From Limousia pullorum (GTDB lineage: Bacteria > Bacillota > Clostridia > Oscillospirales > Acutalibacteraceae), in the NCBI GenBank assembly GCA_018714545.1, contig DVNG01000023.1:1-20715 (forward strand): a stretch of DNA of 20,715 bases. Direction: 5' to 3'. The position numbers and the translations under genes are program-made. This document shows, in pieces, positions 13,245-20,715 of the stretch (positions within the stretch are counted from its first letter, which is position 1; every line of letters begins with the position of its first letter). The notes below the pieces were generated by a model. It saw only the letters and a list, made by a program, of their open reading frames with translations, did no database searches and was not told the origin of the DNA.

Positions 13245-15443
13245 ATGTATCAGGTTGAAGGTGAAGTAGAAACAATTATATATAGAAACGAGGACAACGG
13301 GTACACGGTAATAGAACTCAGCGGCGATGAAAATTTAACTGCTGTTGGAATAATGCCCATGATAAGCGTTGGCGAAGAGGTAATACTGACAGGTGTTTTT
13401 AAAAATCATCCCTCCTATGGCAGACAGCTTTCCGTGTCCGTCTGTGAAAGAAGTATGCCATCAACAACAGCGGGAATTTTGAAATACCTTTCCTCGGGAG
13501 CTATAAAGGGAATAGGCCCGGCAAAGGCGGCGGTTATTGTAAGAGAGTTCGGAGAAAATACCCTTGAAATCCTTGAAAACGAACCTGAAAGGGTTGCAAA
13601 AATAAAGGGAATAACTCTGAAAGCCGCAAATGAAATAAGTGACAGAATAAAAGCCGCTTTCGGAATGAGAGAGCTTATAATTTATCTTGGAAAATTCGGG
13701 ATTAACGGCGAAACGGCTGTTCTTGTGTGGAAAAAGCTGGGAAACAGAGCCATAACTGAGATAGAGGAGAACCCCTATATACTCTGTTCAGAGGGCATAT
13801 ATGTGCCTTTTGAAGTGGCGGACAGAATTGCTGTTGATAAAAAATTTCCAACAGACAGCAGATACAGGGTTGCGGCTTCTATAGTGTATGTGCTGAACCA
13901 CAACAGAAGAAACGGACATACCTGCCTGCCGGAAGAAAAGCTTGCGGCAACAGCGGCGTCCTTTATTTCCGTGGAAAAGGAAACCGCCCAGTCCGCTTTG
14001 GATGACATGGTTCAGCAGGGTGAAATCATAAGAACAATTATAAACGACGAAGCGTTTATCTATACCCCGTCCCTTTTCCAGAGTGAAACCTACATAGCCG
14101 CCAGAATAAACATGATAATGAGCTTTCCGATACCGCCGGCTCAGGATTTGGAAAGCAAAATAAAAGAGGTGGAAGAGTCTCAGGGTTTTGAATATGCAGA
14201 ACTGCAAAAGACAGCCATAAGAACCGCCTTGCAGGGAGGTATGCTGATACTGACAGGAGGCCCGGGAACAGGAAAAACCACCACCTTAAACGGCATAATT
14301 AAGATTTTAAAATCAATGGGTGAAAAGGTTTCGTTGACTGCACCAACAGGACGAGCCGCCAGAAGAATGACAGAGCTTACCGGATGTGAAGCGAAAACCA
14401 TACACCGCCTTTTAGAGGTTGCCTGGAACGACGAAGATAGACCCGTGTTCAAGAGAAATGAGCGCAACATGCTGAGCTGTGATACTCTTATTGTGGACGA
14501 GGTTTCAATGGTGGACGCCGTGCTTTTTGAAAGCGTAATGAGAGCCTTGCCAATGGGTTGCAGACTTATTCTTGTTGGAGATACCGACCAGCTTCCCTCG
14601 GTGGGAGCGGGAAATATTCTTTCCGATTTGATAGAAAGCAAAGCTGTTCCCGTGGTTGCACTGACGGAAATATTCAGACAGTCTATGCAGAGCCTTATAG
14701 TTACCAACGCCCATAAGATTGTAAAGGGCGAAATGCCGGAGATTTCTGTTAAGGACAACGACTTTTTCTTTATGCCCTGTGAAAACAAATACAGGCTGAG
14801 GGAAACCGTAAGCGCATTGTGTGCTCAAAGACTTCCGTCAACCTACGGATTTTCACCATTTGATGATATTCAGGTTCTTTGTCCCGGAAGAAGGGGAGAG
14901 CTTGGAATACTTGAGCTTAACAAGGTTTTGCAGGCAGCTTTAAATCCTCCCTCAAAGGAAAAAACAGAGATTGAACTGGACGGAAGAATATTTCGTGTAG
15001 GCGACAAGGTTATGCAGACAAAAAACAACTACAATCTTTTGTGGGTAAAAGAAAACGGTGAAACAGGAGAGGGAATCTTTAACGGAGATGTGGGAAGGCT
15101 TGAAGAAATTCACAGACAGTCAGGTTCCTTTAAAATCCGTTTTGACGATAAAACAGCGGTGTACGACAGGGAAGCTATAATGGATTTGGAACATGCCTAT
15201 GCAATGACCGTTCATAAAAGTCAGGGTAACGAGTTTGAGGCGGTCATAATCCCGCTTTACAGAACCGCCCAGAAGCTAAAGTACAGAAATTTGCTTTACA
15301 CAGCGGTTACAAGAGCAAAAAAGATTTTAATATTGATAGGAAATACTTCCGAGCTTAAAGAAATGGTACAAAACAACAAAAAGACCAGACGATATTCCGG
15401 CCTTTCCTACTTCTTAAAGGAAATGAAAGCTTCCATGGAATGA
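13245..15443 (+). CDS. recD2: ATP-dependent DNA helicase RecD2 (YrrC)
   Basis: 732 residues from ATG 13245, chosen because GGGCGG lies seven bases upstream and translation then begins YQVEGEVETIIYRNEDNGYT, the usual N-terminal OB-like start. The frame is open from GTG 13182, and TTG 13191 and ATG 13203 are alternatives without a clear ribosome-binding site. Helix-hairpin-helix repeats follow (GAIKGIGPAKAAVIV). The superfamily 1 helicase core has Walker A TGGPGTGKTTT (from Gly338), Walker B LIVDEVSMVD (Asp418), LVGDTDQLPSVG (motif III), and motifs V/VI AMTVHKSQGNEF and LLYTAVTRAKK. RecD2 is a 5'-3' helicase without RecBC, involved in repair and replication-fork maintenance. It follows gatD by 80 bases with no terminator seen, so it may be co-transcribed. 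Confidence 0.95.
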   Translation: MYQVEGEVETIIYRNEDNGYTVIELSGDENLTAVGIMPMISVGEEVILTGVFKNHPSYGRQLSVSVCERSMPSTTAGILKYLSSGAIKGIGPAKAAVIVREFGENTLEILENEPERVAKIKGITLKAANEISDRIKAAFGMRELIIYLGKFGINGETAVLVWKKLGNRAITEIEENPYILCSEGIYVPFEVADRIAVDKKFPTDSRYRVAASIVYVLNHNRRNGHTCLPEEKLAATAASFISVEKETAQSALDDMVQQGEIIRTIINDEAFIYTPSLFQSETYIAARINMIMSFPIPPAQDLESKIKEVEESQGFEYAELQKTAIRTALQGGMLILTGGPGTGKTTTLNGIIKILKSMGEKVSLTAPTGRAARRMTELTGCEAKTIHRLLEVAWNDEDRPVFKRNERNMLSCDTLIVDEVSMVDAVLFESVMRALPMGCRLILVGDTDQLPSVGAGNILSDLIESKAVPVVALTEIFRQSMQSLIVTNAHKIVKGEMPEISVKDNDFFFMPCENKYRLRETVSALCAQRLPSTYGFSPFDDIQVLCPGRRGELGILELNKVLQAALNPPSKEKTEIELDGRIFRVGDKVMQTKNNYNLLWVKENGETGEGIFNGDVGRLEEIHRQSGSFKIRFDDKTAVYDREAIMDLEHAYAMTVHKSQGNEFEAVIIPLYRTAQKLKYRNLLYTAVTRAKKILILIGNTSELKEMVQNNKKTRRYSGLSYFLKEMKASME

Positions 15444-15503
15444 AGCGATAACTGAATTTTATCTGAAAATTATTGTTTGGAACAAAAATATTACTCATTA
15501 AGG

Positions 15504-15532
15504 TTGACAATATAAGACAAATGTGTTATCAA
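15504..15532 (+). promoter_or_regulatory. Candidate promoter of the PASTA-YARHG gene
   Basis: Perfect TTGACA at 15504-15509, 17-base spacer, weak TATCAA at 15527-15532. The 234-base AT-rich gap between recD2 and the next ATG (15444-15677) holds no recognisable gene and no obvious terminator for recD2. Confidence 0.5.
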
Positions 15533-15677
15533 TTATATGTTAGCATGTATAAGTAGACTTTTTCTTTTGATTATTCCACAGCTTATATAAAGGTTTTCCA
15601 AAAACTGTAATAAGTTGTGTTTTTAGAACAGATTAAAAAGTAGTTATATTGTGCGAGAACAGTACGAGGTGATAAAA

Positions 15678-17012
15678 ATGAATTGTCCAAAGTGCGGAAA
15701 AATTCTCGAGCCCGGTGCGGTGATTTGCCCTAACTGCGGAGAAACGGTGGTTGAAAATATCGCCGAGGATAACGGAAGCAGTTTGAAGCGAAGCGTAGTT
15801 TCCGAGGATGTTTTGAGAAATTTTTCTGATCCGGAGCATGTCAGCGACGAGGATAATCATGTTTCTGATTATTTCTCAGATACAAATTCGTCGGATGATG
15901 AAAACCAGTATTTTAATCCGGATGATTATAAAAATGACGATGATTATCAGAGCTCTTTTTCAGCTTTTGATGATGATATGGAAGACGACGATCAATCAGA
16001 TGAATCCGAGGACAGTGATGAAAGAGATGATCTCTACGAGGATGAGTATTCTCCAAGAGCTGTTGAGGATTACGATGTATTCAGCGACGACGATGATGAC
16101 GACGATGAAGATGATGACGACGAAGACGATGAGGATTACGACTCAGCAGTAATTGTTGATAATAATTATCAGGACAATGACTCGGGTGCAAAGAGAACAA
16201 GAATTGTGCTTATTGCAGTTTTAATCCTTGCAATGCTTGTTGTTGTCTGCGGTGTTGTTTATCTTGTTTTCGGTGAAAAGCTTATGGCAGGACTTTCCAC
16301 AGATGAAAGCAGTACTCCTGCTACATTTGAAACAGGAGAAAGCCAGAGCAGCGAAGCGTTTATGTTTAGCGTTCCGGATCTCAAGGGAATGAAGTACAGC
16401 GACGCTGTTACAAGGGCAAGAGAATACGGTCTTGAAACAAAGATTGTATATGAGAAAAGCGAAACTGTTGAAAAGGGTCTTGTAATAGGACAATCTCCGT
16501 CAGCGGGAACAACAGGCAAGGTTGGCGATACAATAACAATCACAGTTTCTTTGGGTAAGGACGGCGAAGCTACAAGCGATACAACTGAAGCTACAACAGA
16601 GTCAACCCAGAACACAACTGAGAATACAACAAGCAAACCGACAACAGAGCCTACAGAAGCTCCTACACAAAAACCGACACAGCCTCCTACAGAGAAGCCG
16701 ACGGAAAAACCAACAGAACCGCCTACAGATCCGCCGTCTCCGGGAAATAACTACTACATACTTCCTGATTCTGCAACAAGACTGCTTACAACAAGTGATC
16801 TCTCCGGTTTGAGCATGGCTGAGCTTGAACTTGCAAGAAATGAAATCTATGCAAGACACGGAAGACTCTTTGACACAGATTATATTCAGGAATACTTCAA
16901 TAGTCAGCAGTGGTACAGCGGAACTATCGACCCAGATGACTTTGATTACGGAGTACTCAGCGATATTGAAGTTGCAAATGTTTGGTTCATATATAATTAT
17001 GAGCACTCATAA
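15678..17012 (+). CDS. Zinc-ribbon, acidic, single-pass membrane protein with external PASTA and YARHG domains
   Basis: 444 residues from ATG 15678, after GAGGTGAT (15666-15673); GTG 15651 has no ribosome-binding site. Modules in order: zinc ribbon (Cys3, Cys6, Cys17, Cys20); a very acidic, probably disordered stretch (residues ~45-170, with a nearly pure Asp/Glu run at 137-153); one transmembrane helix (~175-198) after the basic AKRTR; a PASTA domain (~229-293, VPDLKGMKYSDAVTRAREYG and GLVIGQSPSAGT); a repetitive Thr/Pro/Glu linker (~296-355, PTEKPTEPPT type); and a YARHG domain (~360-440, motif ARNEIYARHGRLF). Topology by charge is zinc ribbon and acidic tail inside, PASTA and YARHG outside. 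PASTA domains in kinases bind peptidoglycan fragments. A transmembrane sensor or wall-associated role is inferred. Confidence 0.9.
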   Translation: MNCPKCGKILEPGAVICPNCGETVVENIAEDNGSSLKRSVVSEDVLRNFSDPEHVSDEDNHVSDYFSDTNSSDDENQYFNPDDYKNDDDYQSSFSAFDDDMEDDDQSDESEDSDERDDLYEDEYSPRAVEDYDVFSDDDDDDDEDDDDEDDEDYDSAVIVDNNYQDNDSGAKRTRIVLIAVLILAMLVVVCGVVYLVFGEKLMAGLSTDESSTPATFETGESQSSEAFMFSVPDLKGMKYSDAVTRAREYGLETKIVYEKSETVEKGLVIGQSPSAGTTGKVGDTITITVSLGKDGEATSDTTEATTESTQNTTENTTSKPTTEPTEAPTQKPTQPPTEKPTEKPTEPPTDPPSPGNNYYILPDSATRLLTTSDLSGLSMAELELARNEIYARHGRLFDTDYIQEYFNSQQWYSGTIDPDDFDYGVLSDIEVANVWFIYNYEHS

Positions 17013-17053
17013 GCACTAAACTGATTTTTCTGAAAAGTTAATCTAAAATTTAC

Positions 17054-17131
17054 AACCGACTTGAATTTATATAATTATTATGATGCTATTATCAGTATAT
17101 TGGTTATATAAAGGCGAGTCGGTTTTATTTT
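17054..17131 (+). terminator. Long two-tier hairpin with T-tail after the PASTA-YARHG gene
   Basis: Outer stem AACCGACT/AGTCGGTT (17054-17061 with 17117-17124), a 4x4 internal loop, then a perfect 9-bp inner stem TTTATATAA/TTATATAAA (17066-17074 with 17104-17112) and an AU-rich apical part. TTATTTTTG follows. The T-tail fits an intrinsic terminator, but the 71-base length is unusual for one. Confidence 0.55.
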
Positions 17132-17226
17132 TGCTTAAAAACGCTGAAATTTGTTTTTTGTAATAGATGTTTTATAAATATATCTGTTTTTTTATAGATG
17201 GTGCCGAAATTTTTTCTTAAAAACTA

Positions 17227-17255
17227 TTTAATTATTATTAAAAATATTATATAAT
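17227..17255 (+). promoter_or_regulatory. Candidate promoter of the secreted beta-helix protein
   Basis: Perfect TATAAT at 17250-17255 with a weak TTTAAT at 17227-17232 (17-base spacer), 52 bases before the start codon. The rest of 17132-17307 is AT-rich with no gene seen. Confidence 0.5.
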
Positions 17256-17307
17256 ATTAACAAGGTGATTTTACCAAATTAAAAATAATGAAAAGGAGAA
17301 AATGGAG

Positions 17308-20300
17308 ATGAAGAAAAAGTTACTTAGCATAGCTTTGTCAGTTATGATGGTTTTGTCTTCTGTAGGTATGGGCATTTCCGCATTGGCTGAAGAGCTTGCG
17401 GCACAGCCTGCTAATAACAATGTTTCAGCCAAAGCTTCCGGTGAACAGGAAGTTGAGACCGTTGAAATGGACACTTTAAAGTATATGACTTTAAATCCAC
17501 AGGGTCTTGTTTCAAATATGGCTGACGGTTTTGTTGCTGTTACAGAGCAGGGAAACAGCGGAGGCGTTCATTTGAGAACGGCTAAAATCGGAGCTTCAAT
17601 TACTATTGAATTTAACGGTTCGGGTTTTGAGTTCTACGGAAAAAAGGGAAGCGGAGCAGGCGACCTTGAAATTTCTGTTGACGGCGGAGAAGCAGAGGTT
17701 GTAAGCGAGTATGTTTCCGGAAATCCGGAATTTGAAGCTTTGCTTTACAAGGTTGATTTAGGTGATACAAACGAGGACCACAAAATTGTAATCACAACAA
17801 AGCAGGGCACAGTTGCAAATCCTAATTTCAACTTTGACTACTTCAAGGTTATCAGAGAAAAAGAAGAGCCTCCTGTAGTTATTGAAAAGGTTACTGAAAA
17901 AGTTGAGATGGAGGATACTTCCAATAAATATATGGTTTTAAATCCATCTGAGCTTGTAGGAAGCGAAGCTGAAATGACAAAGGGCTTTGTTGTTGCAAAC
18001 GACCCGGGTAACAGCGGCGGCAAGTATCTTAGAACATCAAAAATAGGCGCTACAGTTACAATAACCTTTGAGGGCTGCGGTTTTGAGTTCTATACTAAAC
18101 TTGGAAACGGCGCAGGTACACTGGGTGTTACTGTGGACGGAGAACCTGTTGAGGATATCTCAGAATATATCGACAGCTCAACTCCTCAGTTCCAGCAGAA
18201 GCTCTTGTCACTTGATTTCGGCGACGAGAACAAGGAACACACAATTGTGTTTACAACAAAAGAAACAAGCAAAAATAATTTTAACTTCGACTATTTCAAT
18301 ATTATAAGAGCCGAAGTTGTTCCGGGAGTTATTGTTTCACCTGGAGACACGACCTACTATCTTGATTCATCTGCACAGGACGGCGGCGACGGCAAGACAG
18401 AGGCTACAGCTTTTGAAAGTCTTGAGGATATCAATAACATCCAGTTTGCACCTGGCGACAAGATTCTCATCAAGAGAGGTTCAACATTTATCGGCCAGCT
18501 CTATCCAAAGGGCAGCGGTTCAGCAGAAAAACCAATTATTATTGACGTTTACGGTGAAGGCAACAAGCCTTTGATTGACGGCAATGGTTTGTATTCAGCA
18601 GTACCGTATTACGGAGCAAACGGCCCGTTCGGCGAGAGCTGTTCAGCGGTTTACCTCTATAATCAGGAATACTGGGAGATAAATAACCTTGCAGTTAAAA
18701 ACCACACATCAGCCGGCGACCATACATATGAGCTTAGCGGCATAAGAGTAGAAGCTTCCGGCGGCGGTGTTTACAATCATATTTATATTAAGAACTGTGA
18801 AATTTCCGATGTAAACGGAAGATCACAGCAGGATGATATCTGGACAGTAAGACCTCAGGGCGGCGGTACAGATTTCTACGGAGCAAGAACAACACACAGA
18901 ACCGGTGGTATCAACATTATAAGCTACACCAACAGAGAGAATAACGCTTCTGATAAAACCAATCCGGGAACAATTCTTGACGAAGAGCCTACAATATTCA
19001 ACGATATTTTGATTGACGGAAACATAATCACAAACTGTGACGCAAACGGTATCACTACTACAAACGTAAAGGGAGAGCTTGACGACGAATCATACAGACA
19101 TACAAATGTTGTTATCAGCAACAATGAAATTTCTGATGTATCACGTTCAGGTATTATAACTCTTTATACCAGCGGTGTTCTTGTTGAACACAATACTATC
19201 AGCAAATTCCAGCAGTATCCTGACGGCTGGGGCTGTGGTGCATGGTGCGACAGAGCAAATAACATGGTTTATCAGTACAACGAAGTTAAAAACGGTGTTG
19301 ACGCATACGACGGCATGGCATTTAACTTTGACGATATGACACATGACGGTGTTATTCAGTATAACTATATCCATAATAATGCAGGCGGAAGCGTAATGCT
19401 TCACGTTAGAACAAATTCTTATAACAGAAATAATACAGTTAGATACAACGTGTGTGTAAATGACTGCCGTGACTATAATGTAAACGAAGCATTTATAGTT
19501 TGTACAGGCGAGGACTCTGTAACTCAGCTTGAAAACGCCCAGGTTTACAACAACACATTCATAAGCTCAAAAGTATTGTATCCGGTAAGCCGTGGTAAGG
19601 ATATTGCATTTACAAATAATATTTTCTGCCTTACAAATCCTGAAATGGCAAATAAAGACGGCGCATACAATGCAATAGGCGAACTCACAACATTTAAGAA
19701 CAACATTTTTGCAGGATATCATCCGGCAAGCGAGCCTAAGAATACAGGAAATAACTCCGGAAATATCTATCTTGGTATAGAAGATGTTTCAAAGCTTTTT
19801 GTAAATGCTGACAAGCTTACATCAGTTCAGGGAACAGAAGCAGCCGACACATTTGATGTTGCAAACCTTGCAAAGCTTCTTCCTAATTCACCTGCAATAG
19901 ACGCAGGCCTTGAAATCGACGGAAGACCTGAAAAAGACTTTGCAGGAAATAATGTAAGTGGTACAGCGGATATAGGTGCTTTCGAGTATGTATCAACTGT
20001 AGATAAAACAGCAGTCAATGAGATTTATCAAACATTAAAGGTATTAAATCCTGACTATTACACAGAAGAAACCTATGCAGCAGTAGCTGAGGTTGTTTCT
20101 GAACTTGAAGCCGCTCTTATGAACGACAGCCTCACAGAGGAAGATGCAAAGGCTCTTGTAGAGAAAGCTGAAAACGCTTACAATGCATTGGAAGAAAAGG
20201 CAGGAGATACAGAAGCTCTGAAAGCAAAGATTGAAGAAGCCGCTTCTTACAGTGAAGATAACTTCAAGCCTGATACTTTCGCAGCTCTTGCAGAAGCTAT

Positions 20301-20715
20301 GAACAATGCACAGAAAGCTTTGGACGGTTTAGAAGCACTTACCGCAAAGCAGGTTGACGAGCTTTCAACAGCTATCGATACAGCAATAGCAGGACTTGTC
20401 AAGGTTGGTACACCTTCAATAATTCAGCAGGATACAATGACAGCCTCATCTCCTCGTTCACATTCAGGAAATGAAGCTAAATATGCCATAGACGGAAATA
20501 CAAGCTCAATTTGGCATACAATCTGGTCAAGCTCAGAGGGTCAGATGCCTGTAATTTCCGAAAACGGAAGAGATAACTATATTACACTTGATTTGGGAGA
20601 AAATAAGTCCGTAACAAGACTTACATATCTGCCAAGACAGGATTCTTCCAAGAACGGAGATATTGCAGGATATAAGATTATGTACAGCACAACTGCTGAC
20701 GGTGACGATTTCGTA
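17308..20715 (+). CDS. Secreted modular beta-helix protein with repeated N-terminal modules, FIVAR-like helices and F5/8 type C domain (3' end outside window)
   Basis: Open for 1136 codons to the window edge, so partial. The ATG follows AAGGAG. Residues 1-27 are a Sec signal peptide (KKK, hydrophobic core, cut near ISALAEE). Two ~135-residue copies of one module follow (~51-184 and ~199-335); both contain GNSGG..LRT.KIGA, GFEFY, a VDGE-like turn and a final FNFDYF, as in carbohydrate-binding beta-sandwiches. A right-handed beta-helix (~347-895) opens with TYYLDSSAQDGGDGKTEATAF and closes with the common DIGAFEY; within it are Asn-rich turns such as NNEISD and EHNTIS. FIVAR-like helical repeats (~901-1033) and the start of an F5/8 type C module (~1035 onward, KYAIDGNTSSIWHT) come next. 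It probably binds and perhaps cleaves a glycan outside the cell. No catalytic residues can be assigned, and any wall anchor or dockerin would be beyond the window. Confidence 0.88.
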   Translation, partial: MKKKLLSIALSVMMVLSSVGMGISALAEELAAQPANNNVSAKASGEQEVETVEMDTLKYMTLNPQGLVSNMADGFVAVTEQGNSGGVHLRTAKIGASITIEFNGSGFEFYGKKGSGAGDLEISVDGGEAEVVSEYVSGNPEFEALLYKVDLGDTNEDHKIVITTKQGTVANPNFNFDYFKVIREKEEPPVVIEKVTEKVEMEDTSNKYMVLNPSELVGSEAEMTKGFVVANDPGNSGGKYLRTSKIGATVTITFEGCGFEFYTKLGNGAGTLGVTVDGEPVEDISEYIDSSTPQFQQKLLSLDFGDENKEHTIVFTTKETSKNNFNFDYFNIIRAEVVPGVIVSPGDTTYYLDSSAQDGGDGKTEATAFESLEDINNIQFAPGDKILIKRGSTFIGQLYPKGSGSAEKPIIIDVYGEGNKPLIDGNGLYSAVPYYGANGPFGESCSAVYLYNQEYWEINNLAVKNHTSAGDHTYELSGIRVEASGGGVYNHIYIKNCEISDVNGRSQQDDIWTVRPQGGGTDFYGARTTHRTGGINIISYTNRENNASDKTNPGTILDEEPTIFNDILIDGNIITNCDANGITTTNVKGELDDESYRHTNVVISNNEISDVSRSGIITLYTSGVLVEHNTISKFQQYPDGWGCGAWCDRANNMVYQYNEVKNGVDAYDGMAFNFDDMTHDGVIQYNYIHNNAGGSVMLHVRTNSYNRNNTVRYNVCVNDCRDYNVNEAFIVCTGEDSVTQLENAQVYNNTFISSKVLYPVSRGKDIAFTNNIFCLTNPEMANKDGAYNAIGELTTFKNNIFAGYHPASEPKNTGNNSGNIYLGIEDVSKLFVNADKLTSVQGTEAADTFDVANLAKLLPNSPAIDAGLEIDGRPEKDFAGNNVSGTADIGAFEYVSTVDKTAVNEIYQTLKVLNPDYYTEETYAAVAEVVSELEAALMNDSLTEEDAKALVEKAENAYNALEEKAGDTEALKAKIEEAASYSEDNFKPDTFAALAEAMNNAQKALDGLEALTAKQVDELSTAIDTAIAGLVKVGTPSIIQQDTMTASSPRSHSGNEAKYAIDGNTSSIWHTIWSSSEGQMPVISENGRDNYITLDLGENKSVTRLTYLPRQDSSKNGDIAGYKIMYSTTADGDDFV
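17458..18312 (+). repeat. Two diverged in-frame tandem modules in the secreted protein
   Basis: The copies lie at about 17458-17859 and 17902-18312. Similarity is clear at the protein level (NP..LV, GNSGG, LRT.KIGA, GFEFY, FNFDYF in the same order) but weak at the DNA level, so the duplication is old. Confidence 0.85.

Noticed and set aside
16081..16140. Possible microsatellite (GAC/GAT/GAA runs) at the poly-acidic stretch.
   Set aside because: The Asp and Glu codons are mixed (GAC, GAT, GAA, GAG), so there is no simple-sequence repeat prone to slippage; it is selected at the protein level.
15838..16152. 104-codon Met/Thr/Ile-rich frame inside the acidic part of the PASTA-YARHG gene.
   Set aside because: It is the out-of-frame reading of GAT/GAC/GAA repeats; the composition is an artefact.
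17132..17307. Possible riboswitch in the AT-rich leader before the secreted protein, prompted by repeated ATAGATG.
   Set aside because: No conserved riboswitch core or stable stem could be recognised; the repeat is short and in low-complexity AT-rich DNA.

Overview
The window reads as chromosomal DNA of a low-to-mid GC, anaerobic, probably spore-forming Firmicute of the class Clostridia, most likely a gut member of the Ruminococcaceae/Oscillospiraceae. This rests on gene families seen in the sequence: a ferredoxin-dependent 2-oxoacid oxidoreductase, MurT/GatD, a DUF1540 protein, the 3' end of a CotJC-type spore-coat/manganese-catalase gene, a YARHG protein and a large secreted beta-helix protein. 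The species cannot be named from the sequence. I saw no rRNA, tRNA, CRISPR array or IS element.

Left part (1-4800). A TTG-started tmcAL on the minus strand is divergent from ackA, which has a good promoter and a strong terminator. A small lysine-rich ORF and a large serine recombinase follow. Twenty-four bases after the recombinase stop, an open frame without a start encodes only the last ~70 residues of CotJC, followed by its own terminator. The 5' part of cotJC is not in the window. This looks like one end (attR-like) of an element, or of a rearranged segment, that splits a sporulation gene, as skin-type elements do. It is the most interesting locus here.

Middle part (4800-10110). A promoter at 4822-4850 heads a probable seven-gene operon: a zinc-ribbon tail-anchored protein, metY (O-acetylhomoserine sulfhydrylase family), a P-loop NTPase, a 2x[4Fe-4S] ferredoxin subunit, and the alpha, beta and gamma subunits of a 2-oxoacid (branched-chain type) ferredoxin oxidoreductase. 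The last junctions are overlapping (TAATG and ATGA), and the run ends at a bidirectional terminator shared with the convergent DUF1540 gene. The operon links sulfur amino-acid metabolism to 2-oxoacid oxidation.

Right-middle part (10140-15450). DUF1540 (minus) is divergent from a 110-residue membrane-anchored protein of unknown function. Next come murT and gatD (lipid II amidation) and recD2 (helicase). The GatD subunit has Gly where the catalytic Cys is expected and Ile where the catalytic His is expected, whereas MurT keeps its motifs.

Right end (15450-20715). A zinc-ribbon / poly-acidic / single-TM / PASTA / Thr-Pro linker / YARHG surface protein is followed by a large hairpin. A secreted modular protein then begins (signal peptide, two repeated beta-sandwich-like modules, a right-handed beta-helix, FIVAR-like helices, the start of an F5/8 type C module) and runs off the window.
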